DNA from: Cyanoderma ruficeps
Lineage: Eukaryota; Chordata; Aves; Passeriformes; Timaliidae
Direction of reading: 5' to 3'
Assembly: GCA_008694505.1 (NCBI GenBank)
Contig: VZDJ01000223.1
Location: 3,065,350-3,129,349, forward strand
DNA length: 64,000 nucleotides
The stretch's first letter is position 1, and every line of letters starts with the position of its first letter. Shown here in pieces: positions 46,631 to 59,381 of the stretch. Below the pieces are notes generated by a model. The model had not been told where the DNA came from and made no database searches. It saw only the letters and a program-made list of their open reading frames with translations. Position numbers and translations under genes: made by a program.

Positions 46631-49600
46631 TAACTTAAAATGATAATAGTGTAAAGTTATGTCAAGATACTCTTTGAAGAAAATTCTGGAGGTTTTTGCT
46701 TAAGAGTAATGCTATTTCTTATGATTTGGTACTACAGTTAGATTTTTAAAATTAATTCTGAACTGCCAAAGCAATCAATATATGAGTAAGTACCTAAACC
46801 TTTGTCTCCTTGGTGTAAATCACGAATTTTGGCTGTTTTGTTGTTACAGTTTGTAAGGGCTTCAGGGGCAATTAATCAGTTAGCTAAGCTGGTACTTGGA
46901 AGCTGCTGCTTCTCATCATGAGTGTGTTATATTCTGAGCAGATAATGCCCTATTATTTACTTTAACCTCCTTGTAATGGAGGGAAGCTGTGGACTTTTCC
47001 CCCTGGTCTGTTTTTTCTAAGGAAGTAAAATAGTAGAACAAATAGTGTAGTAAGAATCAATGAATGGAACTTCTATTAAATTTGCTATGGTTTGGAATGA
47101 TTTTTAATATTAGCTATAACCATTCTGTTCATAATTAATTAAGTAGAGACTGGAACTGTAAATGATGTATTGAGACGTATATAAATCCCATCTCTTCACA
47201 AGCACACTGAGTTTCATTCAGACTAATGCCCTTTTCATGTTGTGAATACACAGAATTTGGGAAACTCCAGACAGGGATTTGGAGTGAGGGAAGTCTGAAG
47301 GGACAGGAAAAGATTGAAGCTTGTAAACAGTGATTTGCATTTGAAACACAGACTTTGGATGCATCTGATGGGAAACTTGGGAATGGAATTTGGAAGGCTT
47401 GTAACTTTCAAAGACTTACAAATCCAGCTCACTGCATTTGAAGAACAAAAAGACAGCTGAACTATCTGTAAGGGAAGGAAGAGGAGCAGGTATTCAGAAC
47501 GCACAGAATGTTTACCATCTAACTTCCTAAATTGTATTATAATCCCAGCTGTACACGTTGTTCAAAATCTTGTCATGACCATTTCTGAGCATAGGATGTT
47601 CTGGCCATTTTGGGAGGCTTCAGTAGAAGGCATGACCAAAACTGGCTGCTGTCAGAACAATGGACAAAGTAACTTAAAAAACAATATATCATCTGGAAAC
47701 TGAGGCAAGAGCTATCAGAGAGGGGAACAATGGGTTGTCAGGGGAAGTGGGAACTTGCCTCTCCCTGTTCTTATCATAAGCATTTTCCTTCCAGTTGCAG
47801 TCTGGTCTGGAATCTTCAACCCCAAGCATTTTAGCCTCTGATGCTTCTACCAAGTATGTTGGACCTGTTTCCCCGGCCGACCCTCTTTTCCTTTTTATGC
47901 TGGAGTGGAATGTTACAGTAGTTCCCTGGCTCTTTCTTGCAGATGTCTTGCAGATTCTCCTCCCTCTCTGTCCGGGCTCTATCCCTCTTTGCTGCTTTTG
48001 GCTGCATCCAGAGCACGAGTTGGAGAGAGGAAGTGATTTATCACCCCTCACAACCACCTTTTGCTGTCAGCATTAGAAAGAACATGGAGGAACTCTTTAT
48101 CTTGCAACAGCTCAGGTATTTCCTTGAAAGTCAGTTCAGGAGGATTATGAAGGTTCGCTTTTATGATCTGTATTTGTGCCACAATGATCAAGCTCTGCCT
48201 TTTGATCTGAGATTTTTGTTCACACTTGGAACACCTTAGTCTGGTTTAGAACATACTGCCCGAGGGAGACTCCCTCCATGTCCTCAGAGTGAGACTTCTG
48301 CTGTGATCTGGGTACTTGTTGCCAGAAGCAAGAATCCCTCGGGGTTTCCCTCCTCATACATCACAAAGTTAAAATAGAAGTTTTAAAACAAAACTCTGGA
48401 ATTATTAGGCTATAGGGTAACTCCAAGTGAGTGGAAAATAATCTATTTAGCCTGAAGTTTGTGTTTGGTATGGTGGTGTTTTGGGTGTGGTTTTTTGTTG
48501 TTTTGTTGGGGTTTTTTTGTTTGTTTTAGGGGTTTTTTTTGCTTGCAGACTACCATTGATGAAAATGGAAGTGTATCTTGAGTCTATCTCAAAAAGGCTG
48601 TCACGTTCAGGTTGCTAGGAAAAAAGCTCTAAATTTTTGGTGCCAGTTCATCTCAAGAATATATGTCAGATATAACTCCTTCATGAGCAATTCAAAGGTC
48701 AGCATAAAGACATGCCAGCTTCTGAAAGAAATGCACAGAGACTGAAGATCTTTGATCTTGACAGTGTGGGATCAAACCATCACATTACTCTGACCTTTGT
48801 AGTTTCCATCTCCTCAGTGTACCCTCAACATCCCCTTGTTGCTGGTTGTTTCTCAACGCTCTCATTTTGTGGATCAAAGGAGAAATGAATTAGTTTGACT
48901 ATTACTTGCTCTAGAAATTGCGTGTGCTTAAGGAGTCCACGTTGAAATGTTACCCTTGGATAATTATGAAGTAAGATTAAAGTTGAGATCATCTGTTCAT
49001 TAGAGGACTCTGGAGGAATTCCAGGGGAATTTTCATGCTGGAAAATCAAAACTTGCTACTCTTCAGCCTAATAACCAGACATTAATGGCTGCATAGAAAG
49101 AGTTTGCTTTATTGTTTACCAAGACTAAGAACTAGTGTTGCTATCTAATCCCAGGTCTACCACTGCCTTGTTTGTGGCAGAGGCTAAACCACTTAACTTC
49201 TGTTACTTTCCCATGATTGCTGCTTCTGAGGGAGTTCAAAAATTTATAAAGGTCCAGTGTGCTAAGACAATAAAAACATTGCTCCTGTTGCTGCAATCTG
49301 TCTGGCACTTCCATTGAGAAAGGCCTCCTGTTGTTTTGTTGCTCAGGGGTGAATGATCTGTTGAGGAGCCTGCTGGGATGTTGGGCTGCAGGGTCAGGGA
49401 GGCAATTCCCTGCTGAATGTATTCTGTTGTGTCCTTATTACTCTTACATGTTAATTGTAATGGTTTTTCCTGCATTCTGGTTAGTCATCATGAGTGGAGC
49501 TGATTGAAAATGGATTTTTCTTGTATTCACGAAATACCAGTTCCCAGAAATGGGAGTGAACTTGAGCACAGAAGGGGAATTGATTTTCTGAATTTCCTGT

Positions 49601-52600
49601 GAAAGCAGAAGAGAAAGAAAAAAGTAGCAGTTTAAGTTTCAAACAATTAGAATCGTTTTATTTTGAAAATGTAGAAACCAAGCTGCAGTTGTGATTCCCA
49701 GTGTGCAGCTCATGGGTGAGCCAGGACTCCAGGGCTTTTTGGCTACCAAGTCTCCATTAGGCCTGGAGCAAGTGAGGGTTTGAGAGTTCCCAGCTCTGCC
49801 AGAATCTGCCACACCTTTCAGCGCTCTGCTCAGATCTCTGCTTCATGGCAGGGAGCCTAGCAGCCCTGAGTGGCCCCAGGTTTTCAAACCCCTGGATTTT
49901 GGCAAGGAGCCTGGATTCTCCAAGGACCAGGGCATGGCTCCTAGCTTCACAGAATAGAGGGAAGCCCTGTAAGCCAGCATCATTTACAGAATCCTGACTG
50001 AAGAGGAGAGAGACAGGATGTGTTAGGGCTTCTGTACAGGGATTCCTTGCACACACGGTCCCTGGCAAGGTGGGCTTTCTAAACATCCAGTAAGAAATTG
50101 CCATTTTCAGATTTGAAAGATTTCAAGATCCTATAAAACGTACCAAGTGGAATTGAGTTTGATATTGCTGCATTCATTGGAGGGTTTATTTAACCTTTAC
50201 CATTATGAGTCCCTAGAAATATCACTGTTAGGCTTTTGAGGATCTGAATCCTGTCAAATCTCATGATGCTGAGTGGGAATTCCTTATCTTTGTTACTCTT
50301 TCATGCTACCCCATTATCCCTTTGGTATTTCTTACATTTCCAACATCCACTGTTGCTTTTCTTCTCCCCCAGACTGCATGTCACCCTCTGCTCCTGGTCT
50401 CTTTAGCCAGAAGTCTTGCACTGCAAGCTCTCCTCTTGCCATGAACCCCATTGGGTTCCAGGAATTTAGGAAGGCTGGACAATTCTGGAAATGCAAGGCA
50501 GCAGTCAGCGTGTAACAGCACATCTGGTTCTGTGCCTCACGCAGGGCTCAGTGACAGCCTGGATTGTCAGCTCCTCCTCAGGGGTTGTCAATGATGTGTT
50601 TGAGAGCAGAGGCTGGAAGGCAAAATTGCAGCTTCCACTGGGGTAATGCACATCAAGGAAAGAGAAGATGTCTCGTATAGATACTGTTCCTCTCACAGCA
50701 GTAGGAATATGATAGTCTTATAAGATATAATATATAATAATCTTATTTTGTTAAATTATCCTTTAATTCTGTATTGAAACATGTCAGTGAAAGCTACAAG
50801 AAGTCTCTTCCCAGGTAATCTGTAACCAGTTCCTGGGCCATTCTCTGCCTCCTGGGATGTTACCACAGAAGTGGCTCTGAAGTCAAATTTAATTTTTTTA
50901 GGCCCTTTGGGTTTGGGATTTCGTCCCTTAAGCTAGTTGCTGTGATTCTCACTTTGAGCAGAACTTCCATGGTTAATGAGCCCTTGGAGCCCCGTTTGTT
51001 TTGGACCAACAGTCTTCATCTCTCTATCTGGTAACAAGGACCTTTGAAAGAACTTGGAGGGAACAGCACATGAGAACAGGAGAGTTGTTCCAGCCTTGCA
51101 GGCTCTGCTTGAACAGGGCAGTGCTTGGCAGGCAGCCCCATCCCAGAGCTGCTGCCTGTCTGTCCAGCCTCTGGCATCTCCTCGGAGGGGTTTATGCAAC
51201 ACACTTGACCAGTCCACAAAACAGACTAAAACCTCCTTCATGTGGAAGCTCAAAGGGTTAAAGTACCAAGATCATTAAAAGCAGTGGGTGCAAGGGCACA
51301 TCTCCACGTTGTTTTATACAGTGGGATTCCCCTGCTGCCATGGTCCTCCCCAGCTCCTTCCTGGGCTGTTCCTACAGGGCAGAGCTGCCACCATTTCACA
51401 GCAGCCTGGGCCTCTTGGTACATCCAAACTGGAATCTTAAATCAGCACAGACAGAGAGTGATAAGAATGGGGTCTGGCACTGAACAGATCCTCCAATAAC
51501 TCAGTCACTGCCACATTTTTTTTTTCTTGGCACATTATAAAAAAATAGAACAAATGGACTCAAAAAATGGTTATGTGAAAAATAAACCCAACTAAATTTG
51601 TCTTCTCCAAATTGAACTTCAGAGGATATATATATGTCTCTCTTTTGTATCTCAAAATATTATCTATTGATAATTCTATCTTCCACTGCTTTTTCTAACT
51701 GTCATTTATTTTGAAGAAAACTTTTGCATTTTCTAACAGAAAAAAATGACCAGTAAGATAAAGCTCACTAGGAACCAAAGACAACGAGCCTCAAAAGTAA
51801 ACTCCATTTCAACAACCTGGACTGAATGACATAAAGTTAGTTGGATCCTAAACATGGTTTCATCTTTCTTTGATCCTTGTTCCTTGCACAGTGGCCATGG
51901 AAAACACAAGTCACAGCACTAGGAAAGGTGTCAGGCTGGCAGCAGGGACAGCAGAGGTGGCCTGTGGCAAGTTCCACAGGAGGGATTTATCCTGAAATGG
52001 CATCTGGCTTGAGGCTGGGACCACCCACACTCCCCTCTGCGACAGCACAACTGCACTCCCAACCACTTATGAAGCTGAATTAAAGAGCAGACTGATTTAA
52101 GACTGGGGTGGCAAACGCGAAGGATTTATTTAGATTTATTTCCTCCTGTATTTACATTGTTGCAAGGAGCTCTCTATAAATGCATTACTGATGAATATTG
52201 AAAACCTTCTTGGGCACAAGTATTTTCTTGCAGTGGCAATGCATCAGAGGCTTGGCCGGTGGTTATTCTTCAAAGACTTATGAGGCATTAGACGTAAATT
52301 TAAACATAAATGTAAATACATTTTACAGGAAGACCCAATACTAAAATGATCTGGATCTTATTTCAATTAAAGGGGAAGGAAAAGTTTTTTTTAAAACGGT
52401 GGAATCCTGTTTCGGTGATAAACTTTCCTAACATCCTGAAGTAAGCTGCTTTCCCCCAATTTCTTGTCCACTTTGCCCTAAAGCACAACAGCCTATGCAG
52501 AGCACAGGGCACCCATCCACGGCAGCTAAGCCGGTAACGCCTTGGAAAAGCCAGTTTGCAAAACAGCGTAGGTATTAAGAACTGATTGCCAAAGAGCCTG

Positions 52601-52640
52601 AAAACACAGCTAACAGGGAAGATTACTCCATGAAAATAAA
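46631..52640. other. Interval between PSMD12 and the next promoter
   Basis: Six kilobases without a recognisable gene. Open frames of 100-123 codons near 47689-48239 and 49757-50104 overlap one another on both strands and resemble no known protein. A G/T-rich stretch with runs of T sits at about 48474-48541. I saw no CR1 tails, tRNA or snoRNA signatures. Confidence 0.6.
48474..48541 (+). repeat. G/T-rich low-complexity tract
   Basis: Almost all bases are T or G, with repeated TTTTGTTG and GGGGTTTTTT strings. It is low-complexity sequence without a clear unit; similar T/G tracts recur near 55440-55500 and inside the LTR at 58678. Confidence 0.6.
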
Positions 52641-52839
52641 ACTGTTATGCCAAGCAGTTTCTGGGATTCATGAGCAGCCAGCAACGCGCTAGCAGCAGTC
52701 CTTCAGCACCGGGCAGATGCGTTTGGAAAACACGGTGTGACAGCGGGAGCTGCTCCAGCACCTGCGGCAGCCTCGGCACCCGCGCCCGGCCTCCCCCAAG
52801 TTTCTTACAGGGAAGGAACTTTAAAAAGCCACAGGAAAA

Positions 52840-52905
52840 TAATAATAATAAAAAAAACCCCAAACCAAACAGACCAAAAAAAAAAAAAANNAAAAAAAAA
52901 AAAAT
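52840..52905. repeat. A-rich tract containing a two-base assembly ambiguity
   Basis: AATAATAATA is followed by A-runs broken by ccccaaacc and then a long homopolymer with NN at 52890-52891. The true length of the homopolymer is unresolved. Proteins spanning it would contain unknown residues, so no frame through it is credible. Confidence 0.9.
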
Positions 52906-53207
52906 CCGACACACGCAGTAGAAAAACCTTGAGAAAAAGTTATTTCCAAGCTTTTTTTCACGGGTGGGCTCCGTGGCCCGCTCCCTCAGCTGCGGGTACC
53001 CGGCCCCGCCAGGGACCCTCGGGCTCCGCAGCTGCGCTCCGAGCCCCAGGGAAGGGAAAAAATAAAGAAAAAAGGGAAAAAATAAAGAAAGCGCGGAAAC
53101 CCCTCCGAAGTTGTCGGTTTCTAGCGCGGGCGGGCGGAGGTGGCCCCGGACGCTGTTCCGTGAGGGGACCCCCGGCTGCGCTTCAGCGGCCGCCGGGCTG
53201 AGGGGAC

Positions 53208-53372
53208 AGCGGGTCCCGGTCCCCATCCCGGACTCCATCCTCATCCCTACCCCGGACCGCCACCCTGTCCCCATCGCCGCTCCGTCCCGGTCTTGGGCCC
53301 CACCCGAACCCCATTCCCGTCCCCGTCCCACTCCCCATGCCGCCGCCACCGTCCCCGTCCCGTCCCCTCACA
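53208..53372 (+). repeat. C-rich degenerate microsatellite (CCCCRTC-type)
   Basis: Short words such as CCCCATC, CCCGTCCC and CCCCGTCC recur irregularly for about 165 bp, with nearly all G on the opposite strand. It ends about 45 bp before the dyad at the putative HELZ start and could be a polypurine/polypyrimidine promoter element or simple expansion. Confidence 0.75.
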
Positions 53373-53399
53373 CCGCCGCCCTCCGCCTTCCGGGCCGCG

Positions 53400-53476
53400 G
53401 GGAGGGCCGGCCTTTCCCACAATGCTTTGTGGGACGTTGACAAGTGGATCCAAGATGGCGTAGAAAGTAATGACAG
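53400..53476 (+). other. HELZ: Putative noncoding first exon of HELZ
   Basis: Downstream of the dyad at 53415-53434, the sequence caagatggcg (53451-53460) is the classic YY1-type AAGATGGCG found just after the start of many housekeeping transcripts. A consensus donor GTAAGT follows at 53477-53482. The exon encodes no protein of note: the only early ATG reads Met-Ala-stop. HELZ is an SF1-type RNA helicase with a CCCH zinc finger. Its recognisable N terminus is not found between here and 64000, so its coding exons would lie further right. The exon start is a guess; the gene name rests on synteny. Confidence 0.5.
53415..53434. promoter_or_regulatory. Perfect dyad TCCCACAA-N4-TTGTGGGA
   Basis: Eight-base arms flank TGCT without a mismatch, about 40 bp upstream of the first donor. 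Each arm includes TCCCAC/GTGGGA, the core of RBPJ-type sites, and the whole also resembles the CCCANAATGC part of ZNF143-bound promoters. Binding is inferred from motif likeness only. Confidence 0.6.
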
Positions 53477-54877
53477 GTAAGTCGGGACTTCCCCGTCCGC
53501 CCCCGCGGGCACCGAGCGCGGCCCGCACCGGCCGCCTGCGGCCCCGCCGCGCCCTCGGGGGACCCGCGGGGCCCCGCGGCCGGCGGGGCGGGCGGTGCGG
53601 GGCGCGGGGGCCTCGCGGTGCCGGCGGGAGCGGGCCCTGTGTCCGCGGAGGGCCTGCGGCGGCCGCCGCTCGCGGGGTGTTTACGGGGCGCTCGGCCGGA
53701 CCCCGGCGCCGCCGCGCTCTCCGGGGCCCGCGGGCGGGCGGAGCGGCCCCGCGCTCGGCCGGGCCCGGCGGCCGGGCCGGAGAGCCGGGGATGCCTCTCG
53801 CCAGCCGCGGGGGGGGATGCAGGGGGGGTGGGAGGCAGCTTTGTTTTTGTACCGGGCGGGGCGGGAGGGGACGGGAGAGGTGGCCGGGAAATAACAATGG
53901 TGAAATAGAAGTGAAAAAAATGGGGTAGGTAGGGTTTGTGGAGGGATGGAAAAATAGATTGGAAGAATTTAACAGCTGTTGTAAAATTACCCCCTCGGAG
54001 CGGTTGGAGGGTGGGCAGATGAGCTTATGTTTTTGTTTTCTGCAGGACGCTTTGGCAGGGAGAGTGGAGTGAAATTGGGAGGTTTAACACAGGTTCTGAG
54101 AGCAGCTTTTATACCCTGGGTCAGCCCTGAAACTGAAAACTGGAGAGTTTTCCCTGCACATTGTAACACAGCCCTTCCAGCAGACACTTACATGTATATT
54201 TTCAGGGCAAATCCCCAGGCAGGAGAAGGAGCTGTGTTACCCCTGCTGCGGTGGGACACGTCCTTTTGTTAATTTCCAAAGGAGTGCAGTTGTTTTGGCT
54301 TCCGCGCTTTGTTAGGCAATTGTTTGACTAGAGTAACATGATTAAACATATCATTGATGGAAACTAAGAAATAACTGCGGGAAACAGTTGCAAGGCTGCT
54401 TCCCAGATAATGACAAAATGAGTAAGAGTTAACAAGCTAATAGGATTTTTCCATTATCAAAGGTACAGCGAGCTTGAGAGGAACTTTTAAAATAACACAT
54501 TTCACTTTTCATTGAAAAAATAAAAGAGTTCACTTGTGAGACTTGAAAAGGGATATCCCCATTGACAGATTGAGTGTATCACCATGGCTGGTCCTGTTGG
54601 GATGGCTTGGATTGTTGGCTTTGTCTAATGTTGTTGTTCTTAATAATTAGTGTAATTGAAGCAAGGCAAAGGATAAAATACATCACCTGCCATTCTTTAT
54701 CTAAGAAAATACATGTTTCTTTATAAAATTAAAAAAATAAGCAAGTGATACTGGACAAGTTTGCATTATTTTCCAAGACTGATAGGTAGAACAGGGAGGC
54801 TTTAAAACAGTGTGTGTTAAATTCAGTTGTTTCAGTCCTTTTGAGCCATAGCGGATTGTGAATGAAAATTCCTTTTT

Positions 54878-54902
54878 TCTTTTTCTTTTTTTTTTTTCTT
54901 TT
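54878..54902 (+). repeat. T-rich tract (TTTTTTC-type)
   Basis: A polypyrimidine run of T with scattered C. It makes lysine-rich spurious frames on the minus strand and shows no other significance. Confidence 0.6.
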
Positions 54903-57900
54903 AATGGCAAAGCTGTTGTGATGGGGACAGTCTGGGAGTGTTGGGCAGGTCTGTAGGGAGGAGCTGCTTTTGAACATTCAGTTCAAACTTAGGGGAGGGG
55001 AAAGTGGCCGAGGGGCCACCACATTCCCTCCCCCTCCTTGGGGTGCACACTCAGGGAATCAGACTTTTACAGAGGAGAAATTGTGAGTGGCAGAAGCTGA
55101 GTTAAGCTTTTTTTTTGGTTGAACTTTAATTAGCAGAGCAGTTTTTCTTTATTGGTAGGTGAAGGAACATTTTGTGTGTTATTACTGATAAATTGAGTTC
55201 TCTTTGTAATTTGTTCTGAAAGCAGAAATTACTTCTTTATTTGTCCTAGCCGAAATGACATTTCCTTTATCACTCTTCACCTCTGTGATTTTTTTTGGAC
55301 TTATAAAATGTACAGTGTGTATTTTCCCTCTTTTAATTCATACAGGCACTGTGCCTTTTTAGGTGAGCAAGACGAATTTTTCTGTGGTAGAGGCTTAGAA
55401 GTCATGGCTTAAAGACTTGAAAGGTTGTAATAGCTGATTTTGTTGGAATTTTTTTTGTCTATTTTGGGATTTTTTTTGTTTGCTTACTTGGGGGCTTGTT
55501 TTTACCTCTTCCCATCAAACTAAAGATTAAGATTTAAAGGGAGATGTGGAAGCAGCATCTTATTCTCTGATTTGTCCCAGTTCTGCTTCTTGATGTGTCA
55601 TGGAGGATCCTTTTCCTTTGTGAAATCTCAATGTTTTCAGAGAAGTTCCTCCTGGGCTTTGGGATCAGTGTGAGTGGATCTGATTGTAGAAGGGCTGTGA
55701 TTTGGAGAGAACTTGTGAGTCAGAGTGTCTGGAAAGCTTGAAGAGGGGATATTCCCAGGTGGGTAAGGTACAGGTTTAGTGCTTGAGAGATGTGGAGAGC
55801 CTGATGCAAATCACTTCACCTTTTGAAGGAATTTAAAACAGGGATAGAGAATCTTACTGACTTGTGGGTTAGGAGTCCTGATGCCTGTGGATCAAAGAGC
55901 CCATGTAGGAGCTGGGCAGTAATATTCCTGATGTTTTCCAACTCTGTTAATTTAATAGTCTGATTTTCTCCACTGTTGACAATTATTTTTGTTAGTCAAA
56001 TCCCCTTTGCATTTATAGCTTGTAGTCAGATATTCTTTCTGACTTTCAGTGTGTTGGTTTGTTTTCCTTTTTATTTGTTATTTACTACCATCTTTTATTT
56101 GCTGCTGAGCATTATCCTTGGTGTTTTCATTTTAGCAATGGCAGAAACAATTGCTGGAGCAGTTCAGGTTCTCAAAGCCCTTGAATCTCTCTCCTCACTG
56201 AGGTCAGTGGGACCTCACAGGTCTCGTAGCAGGAGTGAAATCTAAATTAAAGAAGTCTTTGGAATTAATTTAAATCCATCCCCTGTGTGGAGCCTGAGTA
56301 ACTGGGAAAGCTGTGGGAGCTGGCTTGGAGCAGGAGAAGGAAGGATGGTGTGACAGTGCTGTAGCTCAGGGATGGAGTGACTGGACAGCTGGAATTCCCC
56401 TGCCTGGGGGCTCAGTAGGCCAAGAATCCCAGCGAGCCTCAAGCCCGTCCTGACGTTTCTCCTGGCATTGCTGAAGCTTTCTTCCTGGAAGGAAGCAGAT
56501 CCCCAGTGTTCCTCCCTGTGCTGCAAGTGGTTCATCATGGGGGGGGAGAGAATTCCAAATTTTGTAATCCCAAACCTCCCTCCTGCTCATATTGCAGCTG
56601 TTGGATCCTTTCTCACTTCTTTTGCTGAGATGCTGTGGCAAAGTCTCATTTTCACTATATGGTACATGTTTCCCTCCCCCCATAAATGGAAGGGTTATGA
56701 ATTAGATTTTCAGAACAAACAAGACTTTCCTTTTTCATTCTTGTTTATCTTGCTGTCTGTTCTGTGGCCTTTGGCAGCAAGGCAGTCCTTGTGTTTATAT
56801 GTATCAATGACATATATTTAAAGACATGGTACTTTATATGTTGGATTTCTTCCTCCCCTTAGTGCAGACTTCTGTGATTGCCATTCTTTTTCAACAAGGA
56901 AGAGAGTTTTAAAAGAGACTGGTTTTTCAAAAGTTTCCACACAGCATTGATATGAAATTAAAAAAACAAAATCTGAAGGAATGCTTGGTCTTCTGGAGAT
57001 ACTGACTGGCAAAATAAACATTTGTTTTCCCAAAATGTTTTGGGGTGAGAGAAAATAACTAAACTTCATAGACAGGGAAATTTGGAGCCTGCAAGGTCAG
57101 AGGCTGCTCCACAGGAACAGGCCAGGTTCTGGGGATTTCGTTATGGTGACACTGATATGTGACTCAGATTCCTTATTCCAGAGGAGTCTTGCTTACTGAG
57201 CTTTTCTCTTCACACGAATCTTTACAACATGAGGCAAGAGAGGCAATCACTTATGTCTGAGAAACACAGGAAAGTGAATATTACTGTAGGAAAAGAAGGG
57301 ATTGGGAATTTAAGCAGGGAGATTGTAATTACCCATGGGTGAGAATTTGCTTTTCTGTTACATTTCTATTGCACTGCCAGTTGAAGTTAAGGGATACTTA
57401 ATGGGGCTATAACGTAATACCCAAATATTCTGCTATAATTTTATATGCAAATTCATTGTTGTAAATTAGCAATGGACTGGTTATTTATCCAGTCTTTTCT
57501 CAGAGTCCTCCATAATACCAAATTACAGCCTTATTACAGGAAAGCCAGACAAGAAATGATAGATTTCAATCTTTTTCCTCCTTAAATGGACTTTTACTAC
57601 TCTGAGAGGTTCCATTTTGTGGCTGCAAAGTTTGAGTGGTGACTGTGGCCCCATCCTACTTCCAAATGAGTAGAAACCAGCAGATTTTCTGAGTGGCACG
57701 GAGTCTTTGTCGGATGTTAGAAGGCTTGAACTGTAGCAGGAAGGTAATTTAGAATTCATAGCTCTGAACTACACAGGTCTTCTAAGAAGCAGTGGATGCA
57801 CAATGCTGCTGAGCTGATGGCAAGAAGTTTTGTAGGTGATGTTATGCAGAGATATGTGTTGGAGGTGTGACTGGGAGCTGCTTTGCCATTTGTTGCTGTT

Positions 57901-58677
57901 AGTCCTGGCAAATATCTCTTGCATGAAGAGTGATGTGTCCGAGTTGAATGTGTGGAATCTTTGGCTTATGTGTGGTTTGGGGAAATAAGTTTCACGCTCC
58001 TGTTTGTAAGCAGTAGCAAGGCTAGTGATTCTTGGAGCTGTAATGTTGAAATATTGGAAGAAAAATAACAGTAGGTTTGTGTTTGGTATGAAATTTCGAA
58101 TGTTGCAGTGGCAGGAAGTGAAGGATGGAAATGTGAGCACTGTGTGGACTCGTCTGAGCTGGTTTTATGGTAGTTAGGGTAAGTGTTACTTAGAAATGAT
58201 CTTTCAGTCTGTGAATTTCACGGTCTGGGTTTTTTCCCCCCATAGTTATATATAGCAAAAATACTGTATTCATCAAAACACTAAAAATTACGGTGCTTAA
58301 ATATGCTTAAAAGGTCTTTCATAGCACTTCAGACCCCACTGGCAAGAGGGAGATCTGTAACATGAGCTGTTTTTGAGAATCTTGGTTGTTAGTAATGTGG
58401 CACAAGTGTTTAATTTGCTGGAAAATGTTTAGTGGTTCAGCAAACCAAGAGAGTAACAAATCTTTGTGGACATCATAAATGAAGAATGCCACAAATGAAA
58501 AGCGTAGTGGTTTTGACAGCATGTAAAATAACACTTCTCCCCTATGTATCTTTTCACTTAATGTAAGGTAATCTTTATTTTTTTTAAGTGAAAATTTAGT
58601 TTTATCCTGGGCTAGTTTTGGGAGGACAGGGATGGGCAGTTGGCCTCTGTTGTCAAGTAATATTCCTTCATGGGTCT

Positions 58678-59381
58678 TGTCCTGGGTTATAGTCTATTCA
58701 ATTTCATCTGCTGAAAAACAGTTGAGGGCGGGTGCCTTTTGATAATGGGCCAACGGTCAGTATCAGGTAGAGCATTGTTCTTATCTTTCTCCATAATGGG
58801 CCATTAACACTCTTCCCAAGCGTGTCCCCTTCCCAACACATACCTACATCCTAGTGTACCTATTGTGTGATGCTCCACCCCGTGGGAGGAGCCAGCCATT
58901 CTTACCTGGATAAAGCTGGAACTTTAAACCAGCACAGGGTCTTGCTTCATCCGATTATGGGAGGAAGGCTGGACCCTTCTCCCCACCTCAGGACCCCTTT
59001 CTTTTCTGCTACTGGATCATTTTCTGCCTCAGCGGAGCTGTACCTGCCATTCCAGGAGGACTCACTTTTGGACTGCTTTCCACACCCTGACTAACAAGGT
59101 TGTAGCTTTGACCCTGTCAGGACTTTTCAAAATTGTTGTTTGTTGGTTTGCTGGTTTGGTGGGGTGGTTTTGTTTTGTTTTGTTTTTTTTTCCTTTTTCT
59201 TTTCTACCACATTTGTATTCTTATATTCTTAGTAAAAAGCTGTTATTCCTACTCCCAAATCGTTGCCTGAGAGCCATTAATTGCAAAATTAGAACTTGGC
59301 GGGGGGTGAGGGGTTTACATCCTCTATTCTAAGGGGAACCCCAGTTTCCCTGGCAGATACCTGTCTTTCTAAACCAAGACA
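58678..59381 (+). mobile_element. Solo LTR of an endogenous retrovirus (ERVL-like), 704 bp
   Basis: The element starts TGTCCTGGGTT and ends AAACCAAGACA, giving TGTC...GACA terminal inverted repeats. It is bracketed by an exact 5-bp target duplication GGTCT (58673-58677 and 59382-59386). Inside are a 'ggataaagctgg' TATA-like region near 58909, an AGTAAA poly(A)-type signal at 59231, 'ttgcctgagagcc' and a closing 'gggtttacatcctctattc' segment. These resemble LTRs of the ERVL class abundant in songbirds, as I recall them. No retroviral coding sequence remains. It lies in sense orientation within the presumed HELZ intron 1. Confidence 0.9.

Larger units (their letters stand above)
52960..53895. 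promoter_or_regulatory. CpG island, probable HELZ promoter
   Basis: A 0.9-kb CpG-dense, TATA-less island with its densest part at 53480-53830. It surrounds a candidate first exon at about 53400-53476. The overlapping Ala/Gly/Arg/Pro frames of 100-234 codons on both strands are composition artefacts. The assignment to HELZ follows from conserved vertebrate gene order next to PSMD12. Confidence 0.75.

Noticed and set aside
47689..48239. Cluster of frames of 93-123 codons on both strands downstream of PSMD12
   Set aside because: Frames overlap in opposite directions with no likeness to known proteins and no splice context; probably chance.
52645..53928. Long frames on both strands over the HELZ-side island (up to 234 codons)
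   Set aside because: They cross a homopolymer with N bases or consist of Ala/Gly/Arg/Pro runs expected from very high G+C; no domain is visible.
57168..57178. A second ARE-like TGACTCAG in the HELZ-side intron
   Set aside because: It reads TGACTCAGA, lacking the GC of the ARE, and is not near a promoter.
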